In this document: positions 34,640 through 46,370 of the stretch, piece by piece
Layout of the letters: each line of letters opens with the position of its first letter
Position numbering within the stretch: the first letter of the stretch is position 1
Origin: Anodontia alba
Taxonomy: Eukaryota; Mollusca; Bivalvia; Lucinida; Lucinidae
Reading direction: 5' to 3'
NCBI GenBank assembly: GCA_964016985.1
Contig: OZ024823.1
Coordinates: 41,574,264-41,638,263, forward strand
DNA length: 64,000 bases
Made by a program: the position numbers and the translations under genes
Notes under the pieces: model-generated
Database searches by the model: none
Told to the model about the DNA's origin: nothing
The model's input: the letters and a program-made list of their open reading frames with translations, nothing else

Positions 34640-34870
34640 TATGCGCATGAAAACTTTTAGAACTGGTCTAAGAGAAGCAACTCTCATAGTACTCTGATAT
34701 GGTCGCCGGCAGCAGCTGCAGCGGATGACATTTGTTTTCAGAAGGGATAGTACTTGGCTATTCATATAGATCGTCTGGCAGGCAGACGATTCATATGAGG
34801 CGCCGGGCCTTGTCTCTGAAGAAGAGATGATGTTTGGTAATTTTTTACTGTAGTTTTGCACATGCAGTTC
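34640..34870 (+). repeat. Dispersed repeat with ATCGTCTG hairpin
   Basis: GCTGCAGCGGATGACATTTG...TTTTCAGA...ACTTGGCTATTCATATAG and the hairpin ATCGTCTGGCAGGCAGACGAT-like core resemble 39,185-39,275. Purpose unknown. Confidence 0.5.
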
Positions 34871-34969
34871 GAAGGTTAAAAAGTCACTTCGGTTCTTTCT
34901 TTCCCTTTCTCTCTCTCTGTTTCTGATTCGTTTTCGCCGGTGATTGAACAACCTCATGATGTAATTGAC

Positions 34970-35455
34970 TCAGGCCGCGTTCACACTAGAGACTCGATCC
35001 GGATCAATTTGATTTGGATCAAGTTGATCCGGATCGAACTGCGTTCACACTAGCAACCAAGTTGATCCGGATCGAGTTGATCCAAATCAAGTTATGTACA
35101 CACTATGAACTTTTGTGACTGTCGTTGCGTTCACATTGCAGCAACGTAAATTTGATCCGCATCAACTTGATCCGAATCAGCTTGATCTGGATCAAGTTGG
35201 CCCATAGTGTGAACGCAGCTTATGTGGATCACTTGATCCGTATCAAATTAGTAGATATCTAATAGAGGATATAAGGTACCTGAATTAGTATATCAGATGT
35301 CTTGTATCCTATATTAGATATCTTATATCCTATATAAGATATCTGATATACTATATAAGATACCTATTTTGCATAACATATTGTAAACGTGAACGCAATT
35401 TGATGCGGATCAACTTGATCCGTATCAAGTTGATCCGGATTAAGTATTAACGAGT
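34970..35455. mobile_element. MITE-like element built of TTGATCCGGATCAA palindromes
   Basis: GCGTTCACACTAG near 34,977 and GTGAACGCA near 35,388 lie at its two sides. Inside are about fifteen variants of GATCCGGATCAA, plus ATATAAGATATC palindromes at 35,255-35,355. No coding frame. Confidence 0.6.
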
Positions 35456-36409
35456 ACTTTGCATTCATTTCTTCGCTGAATGAAGCGGACGCTACTTTGC
35501 TTACTTTTAGTCTAAACACACAGAATAGTGTGAATAATAACAAATACAGAAATACATAAATCAGAAATCGTATATAAACGTTAACTGCAAATAAAGCAAG
35601 TGGAGAAGATCAAATCTCCCACTTCATATGAAAGAAAACATGTAATACCGTAGCAATAAAAACTAAAACGTTATTCAATAGATCTTTAAGTGAATGTCAT
35701 TTCCCCTCACAACGGAAAGCGAGTATTGTAATGCCCTTTCTTAAGAAATCTTCTTCCGAGTCACCTTCCAACTATAGGCCCATTTCATTACTTAGCTTTG
35801 TGGGTAAGATGCAAGAACGTATCATGTTTAAGCATATCTTTAATTTCTCTTTAACTAATAACCTTATATATAGACACCAATTAGGTTTTTTGCTGGTCAG
35901 TATACAGTCTACCAACTTATTGATCTGTATAAACAAATTGTTCAGAGCATAGAGGCGAAACAGTATACGTGTATGATCTTTTGTGACGTCTCAAAAGCAT
36001 TTGATCGTATTTGGCATAAGGGTCTATTATATAAATTACAGCAGAATGGAATAACTGGAAAATTATTGAATTGGATATCGCGCTATTTATTAGAAAGAAA
36101 GCAAAAGATTTTTGTTGGCTCATCAATGTCGCCCCTAGGGTTATAAAAGCCGGAGTACCCCAGGGAACCGTTCTTGGCTCCTTATAGTTGAAAATCTGCT
36201 GTGTAGTATGCGATAGTTTGCTGGCGATACATTGCTACCCTGTTCTTCAGCAAACATGCAGAGGGCATTTTAAATCATGATTTGCTTCTATTGTTCACTT
36301 GTATGAAGCAATGATTGGTTGGTCGATTTCAGTCCCAGTAAAATAGAAGCGATTATCTTTTCTTGTAATGACGCATATCATTTTACGAATCTTCTGTTCT
36401 AAGAAGTTC

Positions 36410-36735
36410 TGGTTAAAAAAAAGAAGTAAGAGAAAAAAATCCAGGGAATGCCACAATCACAAGCCGCAGCCCTTCCTAGACACCAAGAGGAAAAGGAAAC
36501 AGACAAAACCAAACAAGCGCAAATCGAACAAACGTACGAAAACCACTAAGATTAGCTCTCTCTTCCCCCAGCGTGGTAATCCCAATGCCCAAAGGCCTGA
36601 AAAACACAAGAACAAAATAACACCAAGCAAAACTAAAACAAATCGCCTCGTAGAATGAACCACAAAGCAACAAAGAATAATATAAACACCGGGACCACCG
36701 CCTTAGAACGGTCAGTAGAATAAACCACTCACCGG
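36410..36735 (-). repeat. Dispersed repeat inserted in the LINE remnant
   Basis: The complement reads TTGTGGCATTCCCTGG...CTACTGACCGTTCTAAGGCGG, related to 39,430-39,625 and to 45,745-45,900 (AACGGTCAGTGAA). Confidence 0.55.
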
Positions 36736-37348
36736 GGGTTTAAAGCACTTTTACAAATTTTTTTGAAAGTCATAAGAACTGGGCCTTACTTATTTCTACA
36801 AATGCCAAGTGGCATGCGCACATAGAAAACATCATATCTGTATCCAAATTATTAGGGATTATGAGAGCCATTAAATACAAGTTGAGTAGGAAAGCTTTAA
36901 ATAATATCTATATTTCTTACACTCGATCTTTCCTGCGCAGCTGGACGGCTGAACAGTATATGAAAAAAAAAAAAAAAAAAAAAAACGACTTAAGCGAACA
37001 CAAAATGAAGCAGCCAGAATTGTTACCGGACTAACGAGATCTGTTTCTATTGATAACTTGTAAAAGAAATACGATGGTTGTCATTATCTGATAGGCGTTT
37101 GTTTCAAAAGGCTGTGCTTATGTATAAAATCATAAATAGATTGGCGCCAGATTACATTTTAATATCACGCCGCCGTGTGTGTTGGAGAGAACAGGATACA
37201 GCCTGAGAAATACAGCTGACATTTCTGTCTTAAGTAGAGGAACTGAAATGTATTCTAGATCGTTTCCCCCCTCTTCTTTTGACTACTAAAATAAGTTTGC
37301 CTTTGTCAGTCAGAAGCGCTGATTCCCTCAGTGCGTTTAAACAATTAC

Positions 37349-37562
37349 TTAACCCTTGTCCTGCTGAATAAATTAAGATGCCACGCCTACTTCTAATTTT
37401 CAGCCAATCAGATTACTTGGTCCGGATTGTTGCTATAACTTTACATACTTAATGGCAAACAGTGCAGATCCAGATCAGTTGGCTTCTTCAGAAGCCAACT
37501 GATCTGGATCTACACTGTTTGCAAAGACAGGGTATATCCGGGCTCAGCAGGACAAGGGTTAA
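37349..37562. mobile_element. TTAA-flanked MITE (piggyBac-like)
   Basis: TTAACCCTTGTCCTGCTGAA at the left, TCAGCAGGACAAGGGTTAA at the right, with a central hairpin GATCAGTTGGCTTC-TTCAGAAGCCAACTGATC. 214 bp including both TTAA. Confidence 0.85.
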
Positions 37563-37942
37563 GAGATCTTGAGTCCTGAAGTCCTGAAGTCCCAAGCCAT
37601 TTTGTTTCAGGCCAACGCATAAGTTCTGTCTGTCATTATAGAATAAGATATAATTATAGCAATTTAAATAAAGACTTATTTAATAATCATTTAATAATCA
37701 TCTCAGACCAACGGCTGCATAGGAACGTGGCTTTGAGACTGAGGATGCTGAACACTACTTTTTCTACTGTAAAAGGTTCACACAGCAACGAACTAGTCTG
37801 CTCCAGGCCATCCGTAAATTTCTGTCGGTATACGCCTTCTCCTACACGCTCCTCCTGATCTTTCAGATGACGGTATTGTTGAACTTCTTTTACACGTTCA
37901 ACATTTTATAAAAGAAACCTAAACCTAATTTACATATTGTAA

Positions 37943-37946
<4 letters not shown>

Positions 37947-38018
<72 letters not shown>

Positions 38019-38022
38019 TAGG

Positions 38023-38078
<56 letters not shown>
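37947..38078. repeat. (AC)n followed by (TG)n, inverted microsatellite
   Basis: About 66 bp of AC, then ATACTAGGATG, then about 52 bp of TG; the two halves are complementary. Confidence 0.95.
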
Positions 38079-38081
<3 letters not shown>

Positions 38082-38204
38082 CGAAACTTGGTTTGATGAC
38101 CCCCACTCACAACTCATCCTCCTTAGCTTCATTTCCGTTCTTGATACTAGATTCCTATAGAACTATTTTTCTTTTCAATGTGTTTTTTCTTTCTTTCTTT
38201 CTAT

Positions 38205-38244
<40 letters not shown>

Positions 38245-38350
38245 CGAAACTTGGTTTGGTGACCCCCACTCACAACTCATCCTCCTTAGCTTCATTTCCG
38301 TTCTTGATACTAGATTCCTATAGAACTATTTTTCTTTTCAATGTGTTTCT

Positions 38351-38389
<39 letters not shown>

Positions 38390-38400
38390 ATTTTATCTAT
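38078..38400 (+). repeat. 162-bp tandem duplication with (TG)n and (TTTC)n
   Basis: TTACCGAAACTTGGTTTGRT...ATGTGTTTTTTC at 38,078-38,200 recurs at 38,240-38,360, each unit preceded by a TG run and followed by a TTTC run. Confidence 0.9.
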
Positions 38401-39420
38401 TTTTTCTTTCTTTACCTTCTCCATTTGTTCTTAGCTCTACTTGCGATAGCTCAATGTTTTGTTGATTATGAATTAGTTTTGTTATATGGACTGTCCAGAT
38501 ACTTTACTTTGTTTGATCTACACAATTTTCTCCTCTTTCCTCTCTTTTTGTACTAGGATCTGGACAGTCGCAATTCTAGTGTGTACATAATAAGAATTAT
38601 ACATTGCCACCCTGCTGACCCGTTGAAGGAGCCTATGTAACGCTGCCAGGGACACATATTCCTGTTACCGGGGTCCGGAGATGATAGTGGTGTCGTCTCT
38701 TATCCCACCGCTGCCACCGTTTGTAGCGTTTGTCGGGTTTTCCACGAAGTGAAGCATCGCAGTAACCCATCAAGGTACTAATCGCAATAGATATCGCTTA
38801 ACACACACACACAAACACACACACACACACACACACATTCGCCATAACAGTCGTTTTTTTTTCTGCAGTCATCTAGGCAAATGGGCACTAAATGACCACG
38901 TATATGACCGTTTATTGTTACACGAAACCGGCCTAACCAATGGCAGTTTTGACCCAGATAAAGAGCATGAACACTATAATTCTCAAGTGACGATTTGCTC
39001 AGATTTCAAGATTTAAGGCATCCGAATATTTGAGCCATGACATGTGAAAATGGTCTATGGTATATATACAGATAATGAAATCGGCGCAGTCTGAACAGAA
39101 ACTTCGAGTCCGCTTAATGAATAATTGAATACCGCAGAATGTGTTGAATCACAAAGGAGGTTCTGCGTGAAACACTTTAACTCACAACTGCAGCAGTGAC
39201 ATTTTGATTTGATTTTATTCTTATTTTTTTTTTTCAGAGAAAATAAGACTTGGTGTTTCATGTGAATCGTCTGTTGAAAGAAAATAGAATGTCGTGTGCC
39301 ACGTTTGCTTAGCGCTGTAATAAGGGTTAACATTGTATCCCTAAGCGATCCTTGAAATTCAGTTTTTGAGTAAACTTCTTTAAGCCCCCCCCCTCCCCCA
39401 CCAACCTCCCATTCAGGCAT
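38401..39420. other. Gene-free stretch
   Basis: Includes an (AC)n run at 38,800-38,837 and, at 39,130-39,290, a relative of the repeat at 34.7 kb. No credible exon. Confidence 0.4.
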
Positions 39421-39429
39421 CCACGCTCA

Positions 39430-39625
39430 GTATTTTGTCTACTGACCGTTCAAAGGCGGTTCTTCTGTTGTAGTTCTCCTTTGTTTGTGGTTTCATACGT
39501 GACGTTTGTTTTGTAATGGCTTGATCTTCATCTCCCCTACTTTTTGTGCCTCGGGAAGGTTGTTCTTCGTGATTTTGGCATTCCCTGGATATCTCTATTT
39601 ATATATATATGGACAAGTCAGTCAT
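39430..39625 (+). repeat. Dispersed repeat copy
   Basis: CTACTGACCGTTCAAAGGCGG, GCCTCGGGAAGG and TTTGGCATTCCCTGGATATC match the complement of 36,410-36,735 and partly 30,600-30,690. Confidence 0.55.
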
Positions 39626-39851
39626 TCGAAAAAGGTTTTTGACACACATCATAAAGATAAGAGATCCGTGCCATTTGAAAACAAGTAGTTTCAGGGCCTA
39701 TGCGGACAGCGGAGACCCAGATCAAGCCGCATATTTGCGCAGTCTGATCAGGGCCTTCGCTGTTCATTTACAGAATCACTGGTATTGTAGAATATATCAA
39801 TATACATGTATAGCATATGTGCTTATCAGCTTGTGTAGCTTTCCTGGCTGA

Positions 39852-40000
39852 GTTGGATGGTTGATTTGGAGTTTAACGGCCTAGCCAACACTATTAAGGT
39901 CAAGTCGAGCCAGCCAGTCAACCACACTTTTCCTGGGAAGGCTTAGTCCTGTAAGCGGTTAACAAGTTCTAGTGTATAATGTACATTCTTTCGCCAGAAA
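39852..40000 (-). mobile_element. Diverged SINE family 1 relative
   Basis: Keeps GGTTGATTTGGAGTTTAACG, GGCTTAGTCCTGTAAGCGG and CATTCTTTCGCCAGAAA in the order of family 1, with about 20-30% visible difference. Confidence 0.65.
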
Positions 40001-40039
40001 AAGCCGAGTTTGAACTTTGACGTTCGCATATGCTCTGCA

Positions 40040-40300
40040 TCACGAAAACATACCTATATAATTTTGACCCCCTTAAACCCCACTTTTATACAGTAAAACT
40101 AGGATTTACAGGCTATTCATTATTTTTCTTATATTCTGTTCAAAAACATAGATTGTGGGTACTCTTTAGAACCGCCTCGGCGTGGCGGTTCTAACGAATA
40201 CCCACAATCTATGTTTTGAGCAGAAATTTGAAAAATATCAGATTTTTTTTTTATCCGAAAATTTTCATTTTTGGTGGTAAACTTTTCAGTATAAATTCGT
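40040..40300. mobile_element. Foldback-containing repeat (H1 variant)
   Basis: Core at 40,128-40,228: AACATAGATTGTGGGTACTC...ACCGCCTCGG / CGTGGCGGTTC...ACCCACAATCTATG. Flanks match 32,886-33,075. Confidence 0.8.
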
Positions 40301-40369
40301 AATGGAATCATGTTCTCATAGTGCGCCTCTACAGCTGTTTGCAAAATTCTGTTTGGGTCTGTAGGGCTG

Positions 40370-40620
40370 CATATTTTGGTACCGTTGGACCAACGTTGAG
40401 CCAAGCTTACACCACATAATATTTCCAGTATATTGCATAACGTTGGCCCATTATTGTGCCAACTATGACATTATTTTACCGACTTTAAAATAGTTCATTA
40501 GATTGATATCATGGTTGGCCCAACGCTGAGCCAGCATTGGACAGCCATCGGATAACCATCTGGCAACGATACAACAGAATGCCAACGTTGGGCCAACGTT
40601 ATCATGCTATCTGTTGGCAG
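40370..40620. repeat. GTTGGCCCAACG-rich element
   Basis: Variants of GTTGGNCCAACGTTG (self-complementary) at about 40,383, 40,442, 40,513 and 40,577. Likely a small foldback element. Confidence 0.6.
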
Positions 40621-40924
40621 CTACGACTGCTATGCGAATAGAGCTGTCATTTTGTAAGCGTCTGAAGATCAGAGATCAACATGGCAGCCATCAGCTAATT
40701 TACACATTTTTTTTGAGGTTGGATTTTGTTCGTTTTCTTTGCTATGCATTATTAACGTGCATTTTAGAGATACCTATCCTTACAATTTCACATTATTGTA
40801 TAATTATAGCGGATATTTTTAACTCACTTTATTTTAATTCGCTCGGGCTTTCAGTTACCGTACTGTCGCGAAAACTAATGATTTTGGTTACCCGGGAAAG
40901 CATTATATTAATATTTGGCTAGCA

Positions 40925-41113
40925 TGCACTTTACCGGGCACTACTAATTTTGACTAGGTTATGTGTGTGGGTTTGCATCTTAATATTTTCTTATGAATTG
41001 TGTACGATTGGAACATATAATCCGGAACGATATGTTGCAGGGGTTTGGGGGCAGCAGCCCCCAACTAAATGTAACTACGAAATCAGATGAATAGTAGTGC
41101 CCGGTAAAGTGCA
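40925..41113. mobile_element. 189-bp MITE with perfect 21-bp TIR
   Basis: Begins TGCACTTTACCGGGCACT (plus ACT) and ends with the exact complement at 41,093-41,113. The interior is non-coding. Confidence 0.85.
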
Positions 41114-42620
41114 ACCGCCCCTAATATTTCATGCAGAAACCATATATGATTATGAAAACGATATAGATTGCAGGCTTCAGTTCTGAAAATCATCTTATTC
41201 TTGGCACCCTGTTCTTTCTCTGCTGTGGCTGCATTTGAACATTATTTTAGTTTGCGGGAAGGACTGCTAAGGAACAATTTTGTCATTGTAGCAGACTCTT
41301 CTCATCATCAGGAATGTCATTCCCTGCATAGAAGAGCTGCAGTCTGAAGGATGGTGCATCCCTGTAAAGGATGGTGCATCCCTGTAAATGATGCTAGTGG
41401 AGCATGTCCAAATCCAAAAATGGGTCGGGTATAAAACACCCCTCTGATCCCAATCCGAAAGACCCCTGATCCAGATTTGTTCTGTCCTCTTTTAGACAGT
41501 TAGGTTTGAATAACTTTTTTCTTGTTTATATGTTATATTAAAATATTTATTTTTATCTAAGAATATTGGTTGATATTTATGTATTTCTATTCTTATCAAA
41601 GGATATCGGTTAATATTTGAGTCCAGTCTGTGATTTTATCCAAGTTTATTTCTATCTCACAGGTGTGAAACACCATGCCAAATCCAATTACATTTCTTGT
41701 ATTTTTCCCCCGTAGTTGCAGTTCAATATAAAAATGTTTCAATAAATGCTTAAATGAAATTTTATTTTTTTGTTGTATGTTTTTCAAAGACCAAAATTTT
41801 GCATATTTAGAACCAAATTACCAATTTTACTCCATCTGTTTAAAGTATGTTACAGGTGACTGCCTGCTGAGTCATTCAAATAGAATGAAAATAGCTTGAA
41901 ACAGACCAAAATAAAGATAATAATATTGCTCTGTCACCTTATCAGTTCTTGTTATTTTTAATTATGCAAATTATGGAGGTGTAGCAAAGACTGCAAAATA
42001 TGATTGCCATAGTTATGGAAATTTTGTGAATATAAGTGTATTATAGATCAGGTTACAAAAATTTGTTGAAATAGTTGAATGGTTATGGAAACTTGTTTTA
42101 ACTGCCATTGGAAAAACAAAGAAAAAATAATCCGCTAAATTTTAAATCAATTGAAGGAAAATTTATATATTTTTTTTTCTTCTTCAATTATGAAAAAAGT
42201 CTCAAAAAATATAAATTGCTACTGCAATCTTCCAGAATGCATGAAATTTTCCTTCTTATAAAGAAATAGTCACTGTTGTGTCATATTCTTGAATGTGGGT
42301 TTCATACCCCTGAGAGTGGAAAAATCACTGATACAATCAACAAGTGGACCCTAAATTTCAAAATATTGATACAAATGTTTGGAAATGGTCCAAACTATCT
42401 ACTGAAGTAGAAGAAGAAGTTAAATTCAACCCTGGATGTCTGAAGAAGGATTCAGAACAGAAATCTGGATCAGGGTTTTTCGGATTGGGGTCGGGATTAG
42501 TGGGGTGGTTTATACACGATCCAAAAAATGTCTCACCCAGAATGGAGATCAGATCTAGCACCACTGGTACAAGTATTCCACATATACAAAAGAGGGTGCT
42601 GGAAAATACTTAGATAGATA
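41114..42620. other. Gene-free AT-rich stretch
   Basis: Contains a short duplication of AGGATGGTGCATCCCTGTAA at 41,347-41,386. No splice-supported frame; the 42,344-42,613 open frame lacks coding character. Confidence 0.4.
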
Positions 42621-42634
42621 GAGCTTATTTCAGT

Positions 42635-43122
42635 TAGACCAGAAAACCCCCCAAAAAAACCTGTGTTTCAGGTGGCCTGACCGATCCTACCCAATGGCCG
42701 GTAAACTTTTTTTTTTTTTTTAGATTTTTGCCAATTTCGCGCTATGTACTTCATCCTGAGGCATTCAGTTCCATTTTGGTAAATAGTGTGACTGCCGCCA
42801 ATGTCTTTCAGATGCTTGAAGTCAACATCTGCTTGATTGTTGACTTCCTCCAAAATGGCGACCGCCATTCTCTCAGTGAATGTGAAAAAATGTCCCCATT
42901 TCAGGGGCATTTACAAGTTTGGATGTAGTTTTGAAGATCTAAAAATGATGTAGTAAAGTATTGAAACAGTTGTTATGCATTATAACAGAGAAGAAAATAG
43001 CTGGAATTCTTTGTTATTACATTAATTTGAAAAAGAAAAAAAAAAGTTTTTCCTACCTACCGACCCCATTTTTTTCCAAGGGTCACCTGAAACACAGGAA
43101 TTTTTTTTTCTGGCCTTAACCT
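42635..43122. mobile_element. ~490-bp MITE with imperfect TIR
   Basis: TTAGACCAGAAAACC...CCTGTGTTTCAGGTG at the left pairs with CACCTGAAACACAGG...TCTGGCCTTAA at the right. A second inverted pair lies inside (GACTGCCGCCAATG / AAAATGGCGACCGCC region). Confidence 0.7.
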
Positions 43123-44040
43123 TGCACTGCTGTGCTGTAATGGTATGTGACCTGCATACACAAGTGACACCCAGAGACTTAATCTTTCCTATATTGCACA
43201 TTCTTCCTGTAGGAATGTTATTTACCTTATCTCGTGATGTAATTATAAGGAGGAGATATTGTAGCTGATACTGGACTCAAAATATGCGATTTTCTTGCAA
43301 AGCAGACTGGTGCTTTTCCAACTAATGAGTTCCCACAACACATAATTTTTAAGAAAATTTAAATTTTTATTAAAAAATAGAGTGGTTTTATGCCTTAATG
43401 TTTTATGGTACTTACGGGGTAGTTTTAATTGAAAAACTGTTTTACTTGCATACATAACACATAAATCAAGTTTTTATTATCAAACCAAACAGCAGATACT
43501 ATTTTAATGATTTATTGTTCCATTTGTAGATTATTCTTATGTGTTTGTGTACTTTTAACATGAATTTTATATTAAGCACTTTTGAACGTATGTACATATG
43601 ATAAAGGTGCTATATAAATTTGGTATAATATAATAATAATAATAATATTTTTTGTTGAGAAGTAAGAAAAAAACTTCCTGATACCCCTTCCTATCTATAT
43701 AGAGCTATACTTGTGGTACACCCTACAGAGATGATTGTAGTTGGTACTTAAAGCATATGTTATTATCTTTAAATATGAGTGCATTTATATAGCTCCAGAT
43801 AAAGCACTTTTCAAGCAAAAAACTGTTGATATTTTTTTTATTCCTGCATGAAAATGTAAGTTCTGGGTATGTTTAATGATTACCCACAACAGAGAAAGAA
43901 ATAGAAAGGTTTGTCTGAATATCCCCATTAGGTGAAGCAATTAATTTACCGGAGATTTTTTTTTTCTCATCTAAACTACATAATATATTTTTAGTGAGGG
44001 AATGACAATTTCTCTGATAAGCCTGATGTTTTTTTTTTTT
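43123..44040. other. Gene-free stretch upstream of CPSF2 exon
   Basis: Includes GGTGCTATATAAATTTGGTA at 43,607-43,626 and an AAT run. The polypyrimidine tract at 44,029-44,047 belongs to the CPSF2 acceptor. Confidence 0.4.
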
Positions 44041-44049
44041 TTCTTTCAG

Positions 44050-44235
44050 GTCAGCTTTTTAGGTTTGATTATAGATCTCTGTTACAATGACCTCCATCAT
44101 AAAACTTCAGGCCCTGTCTGGGGCCAGGGATGAGGGACCACCATGCTATTTGTTACAAGTGGATGAATTCAGTTTTCTTCTTGATTGTGGCTGGGATGAG
44201 GATTTCAGCATGACACTTATCAAAGAGATAAAACG
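44050..44235 (+). CDS. CPSF2: CPSF2 (CPSF100) first coding exon, residues 1-50
   Basis: CPSF2 is the 100-kDa subunit of the nuclear cleavage and polyadenylation specificity factor; it is the inactive partner of the endonuclease CPSF3 and binds it in pre-mRNA and histone mRNA 3'-end processing. A T-rich tract and TTTCAG (AG 44,048-44,049) precede 37 nt of 5' UTR and the ATG at 44,087. The N-terminus M-T-S-I-I-K-L-x-x-L-S-G and [17 protein letters not shown] are those of animal CPSF2. The donor is CG|GTAAGG at 44,236; the exon ends in phase 2. The presence of an acceptor before the ATG implies at least one untranslated exon upstream. Confidence 0.96.
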
Positions 44236-44574
44236 GTAAGGCTTTTGGATTAAATATTTTGAGAGAGTTTCTTTAACTTTATTTTTCAGCCTTTTTTTTT
44301 TTTTTTAAATCTTTGTTCTCGGTATTAGCCATTGTATACAGACTGATAAAAAAAATGTCAATGGAAAATGGGCCTTTTCTGGGGTGCAGCTAACTCTAGA
44401 TTATACTGCATGGTAAGGATGTCTGTTTTGCAACACGACAGGATAGCAAAACCGCATGATCGTAAGTCTGTACAAGAGTTGTGAATTCTTTAATGTTATA
44501 ATTTCTGACTGATATGATTTGTATTTAAGACATATGCACCACATTGATGTTGCACTGATAACAAATTGATGATA

Positions 44575-44712
44575 TTTTGTCTTATTTGTCCCAGAATATA
44601 GGGTTTGACAGTTCATGTAGATTGTCTCCTTAGGAGACAACCTACATGAAATGTCAAACTCTATTACAATTTACATGAAATGTCAATCTCTATTTTCTGG
44701 GACAAATAAGAA
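44575..44712. mobile_element. Foldback element, family H2
   Basis: In CPSF2 intron 1. GGTTTGACAGTTCATGTAGA...TCTCC pairs with GGAGACAACCTACATGAAAT around TTA, followed by a second half copy and CTGGGACAAATAAG. Confidence 0.75.
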
Positions 44713-44834
44713 AAAAAAATACAATTTCATTATGTTTGCTAAAGCTTTTACCCAGCATTAATGTTATAATTTCTGACTGACTTGATTTTTATTTCAGACA
44801 TGCACCCATTTGAATTTGTACTGATGACAAATTG

Positions 44835-44945
44835 ATGATATTTTGTCTTATTGTTCACAGAAAATAAGGCTTGATATTACTTGAAAATTGTAGGAGACAT
44901 TCTGCTTGAGATGTCATACCCTATTTTCTGGGACAAATAAGAAAC
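44835..44945. mobile_element. Foldback element, family H2, second copy
   Basis: ACAGAAAATAAGGCTTGATA...TGTAGGAGACA...GATGTCATACCCTATTTTCTGGGACAAATAAG (three excerpts) fold imperfectly. It is 70 nt before CPSF2 exon 2. Confidence 0.65.
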
Positions 44946-45013
44946 ATATTTCAAAATGTGCTGAAGGTCAGCTTTGATGTCATGGTTTCTGACTGATTTG
45001 GTTTGTGTTTCAG

Positions 45014-45173
45014 ACATATGCACCAGATTGATGCTGTGCTATTGACATATCCAGATAACCTTCACCTTGGAGCACTGCCCCACCTGGTGGGCAAGTGTGG
45101 TCTCACCTGTCCTATCTATGCCACAGTACCTGTTTATAAAATGGGACAGATGTTTATGTATGACTTGTATCAG
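45014..45173 (+). CDS. CPSF2: CPSF2 second coding exon, residues 50-103
   Basis: Joined in phase to exon 1 (split Arg codon), from TTTCAG (AG 45,012-45,013) to CAG|GTAAGC at 45,174. It encodes the start of the metallo-beta-lactamase fold: [20 protein letters not shown]. Active CPSF3 has H-x-H-x-D-H here; CPSF2 lacks it, and this copy shows Y-P-D-N-L-H, as expected for the catalytically inactive subunit. It ends [14 protein letters not shown], near invariant in the family. Phase 0 at its end. Confidence 0.96.
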
Positions 45174-45199
45174 GTAAGCTTGAAGCAGAATTATTCATG

Positions 45200-45740
45200 A
45201 TCTGTAATATTTTTTTGTTTCTCAGAGTGCAGTGTTTTCTATTATAAAAACTCTATGTCTTGGAACACCCTTAAGGAGATTTTAGGGGAATGGATACAGC
45301 TGAAAAATGTGTCTGCCATTTTGCAAAGGCAAACAAATGTTTTAGATGGAAAGTAGAGCCCCAAGTGTTCAAAAATGGTTTACTCTTAAAGGGAGACAAC
45401 TGGTAAATAGGGATTAAAATCCCTGGTCTTGAAAAATAGAAGGGAAGGCAATGATCAGGAATCGATACAATTATCCCACACCTCCCATCAGAAACATCAA
45501 AGGGAAAGAAACACAAAAAAGAAATTAGACCCTAATGGAAACATCACTAGCAGAAAGCCAAACTGACAGTTATCAGAGTTCTCACTAGGATTTTGAAAGC
45601 AGGAGTTTAAGAATCCATCTCTGGGAAAAGTTGGAGTTAAAATTGAAAAATATGAAAACTTAATACATGTATTTAAGGACATTGTCTGGGTAACTTCATT
45701 TTTCATTGTCATTACTAATTACACACATTCAAAGACAAAC
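45200..45740. other. CPSF2 intron 2, unassigned part
   Basis: No repeat or exon recognised between the donor and 45,745. Confidence 0.4.
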
Positions 45741-45744
45741 TATA

Positions 45745-45900
45745 ACAAAGATAAACCATGACAGAAGAACCACCTTGGAACGGTCAGTGAAAAGTATTTC
45801 ACTGGGGGACTTAAATCAATTTTACGTGGCCACAATCCTCGCCCTTACTTGTGCCGTGGTTTAGAAACATAATTTGTTCAGTCTGCATGAAGGCTTCCTA
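45745..45900 (-). repeat. Dispersed repeat copy in CPSF2 intron 2
   Basis: AGAACCACCTTGGAACGGTCAGTG and GGCCACAATC... resemble 36,676-36,770 and the complement of 39,430-39,480 (excerpts shortened). Confidence 0.45.
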
Positions 45901-46068
45901 ACTGATAAATCCTCTCATAAATGGGGCTGATCTTAAAGGAAAGAATTTGCATTCCGATCGAGGGCTTTTTTCCTTTAAAATTAGCCCCAAGTGAGAAAGG
46001 AGGTAAATATTTACATGTCAAGACTTCCTGTCCTTGGAGGTGTATCTATTCCACTAAATATTTTGTAT

Positions 46069-46282
46069 TTAACTCTTGTCCTGCTGAATAAATTAAGATG
46101 CCACGCCCATTTCTAACTTTCAACCAATCAGATTACTTGATCCGGATTGTTGCTATAAATTCACATACTTTATGGCAAACGGTGCAGATCCAGATCAGTT
46201 GGCTTCTTCAGAAGCCAACTGATCTGGATCTGCACTGTTTGCAAAAGCAGGGTATATCCGGGTTCAGCATGACAAGGGTTAA
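46069..46282. mobile_element. TTAA-flanked MITE (piggyBac-like), intronic
   Basis: TTAACTCTTGTCCTGCTGAA to TTCAGCATGACAAGGGTTAA; same 214-bp length and hairpin core as the 37.35 kb copy. Confidence 0.85.
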
Positions 46283-46370
46283 GATGCCAAAATCAGGACC
46301 TCATTTTTTAAGGGAGAAAGTGGGCATTTTACACAGGTCAAGGTAAGAGGGGGTATCAAGTTCATATTTT

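Larger units (their letters stand above)
35640..37925 (+). pseudogene. Broken LINE reverse transcriptase (non-LTR, CR1/L2-like)
   Basis: Fragments on the + strand in order: N-Y-R-P-I-S-L-L-S-F-V-G-K-M (about 35,770-35,812); D-V-S-K-A-F-D-R-I-W-H-K-G (about 35,982-36,020), the RT motif with the first catalytic Asp; S-P-S-K-I-E-A (about 36,330); then, after an insertion, A-K-W-H-A-H-I-E-N-I (about 36,806-36,835); and a C-terminal C-x-F-E...H-Y-F-F-Y-C motif at about 37,728-37,770. Frames change repeatedly and stops are present. It is an old copy carrying at least two later insertions (36,410-36,735 and 37,349-37,562). Clade assignment is tentative. Confidence 0.75.

Noticed and set aside
37890..38465. 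Cys/Val- and His/Thr-repeat frames
   Set aside because: Encoded by (AC)n/(TG)n microsatellites.
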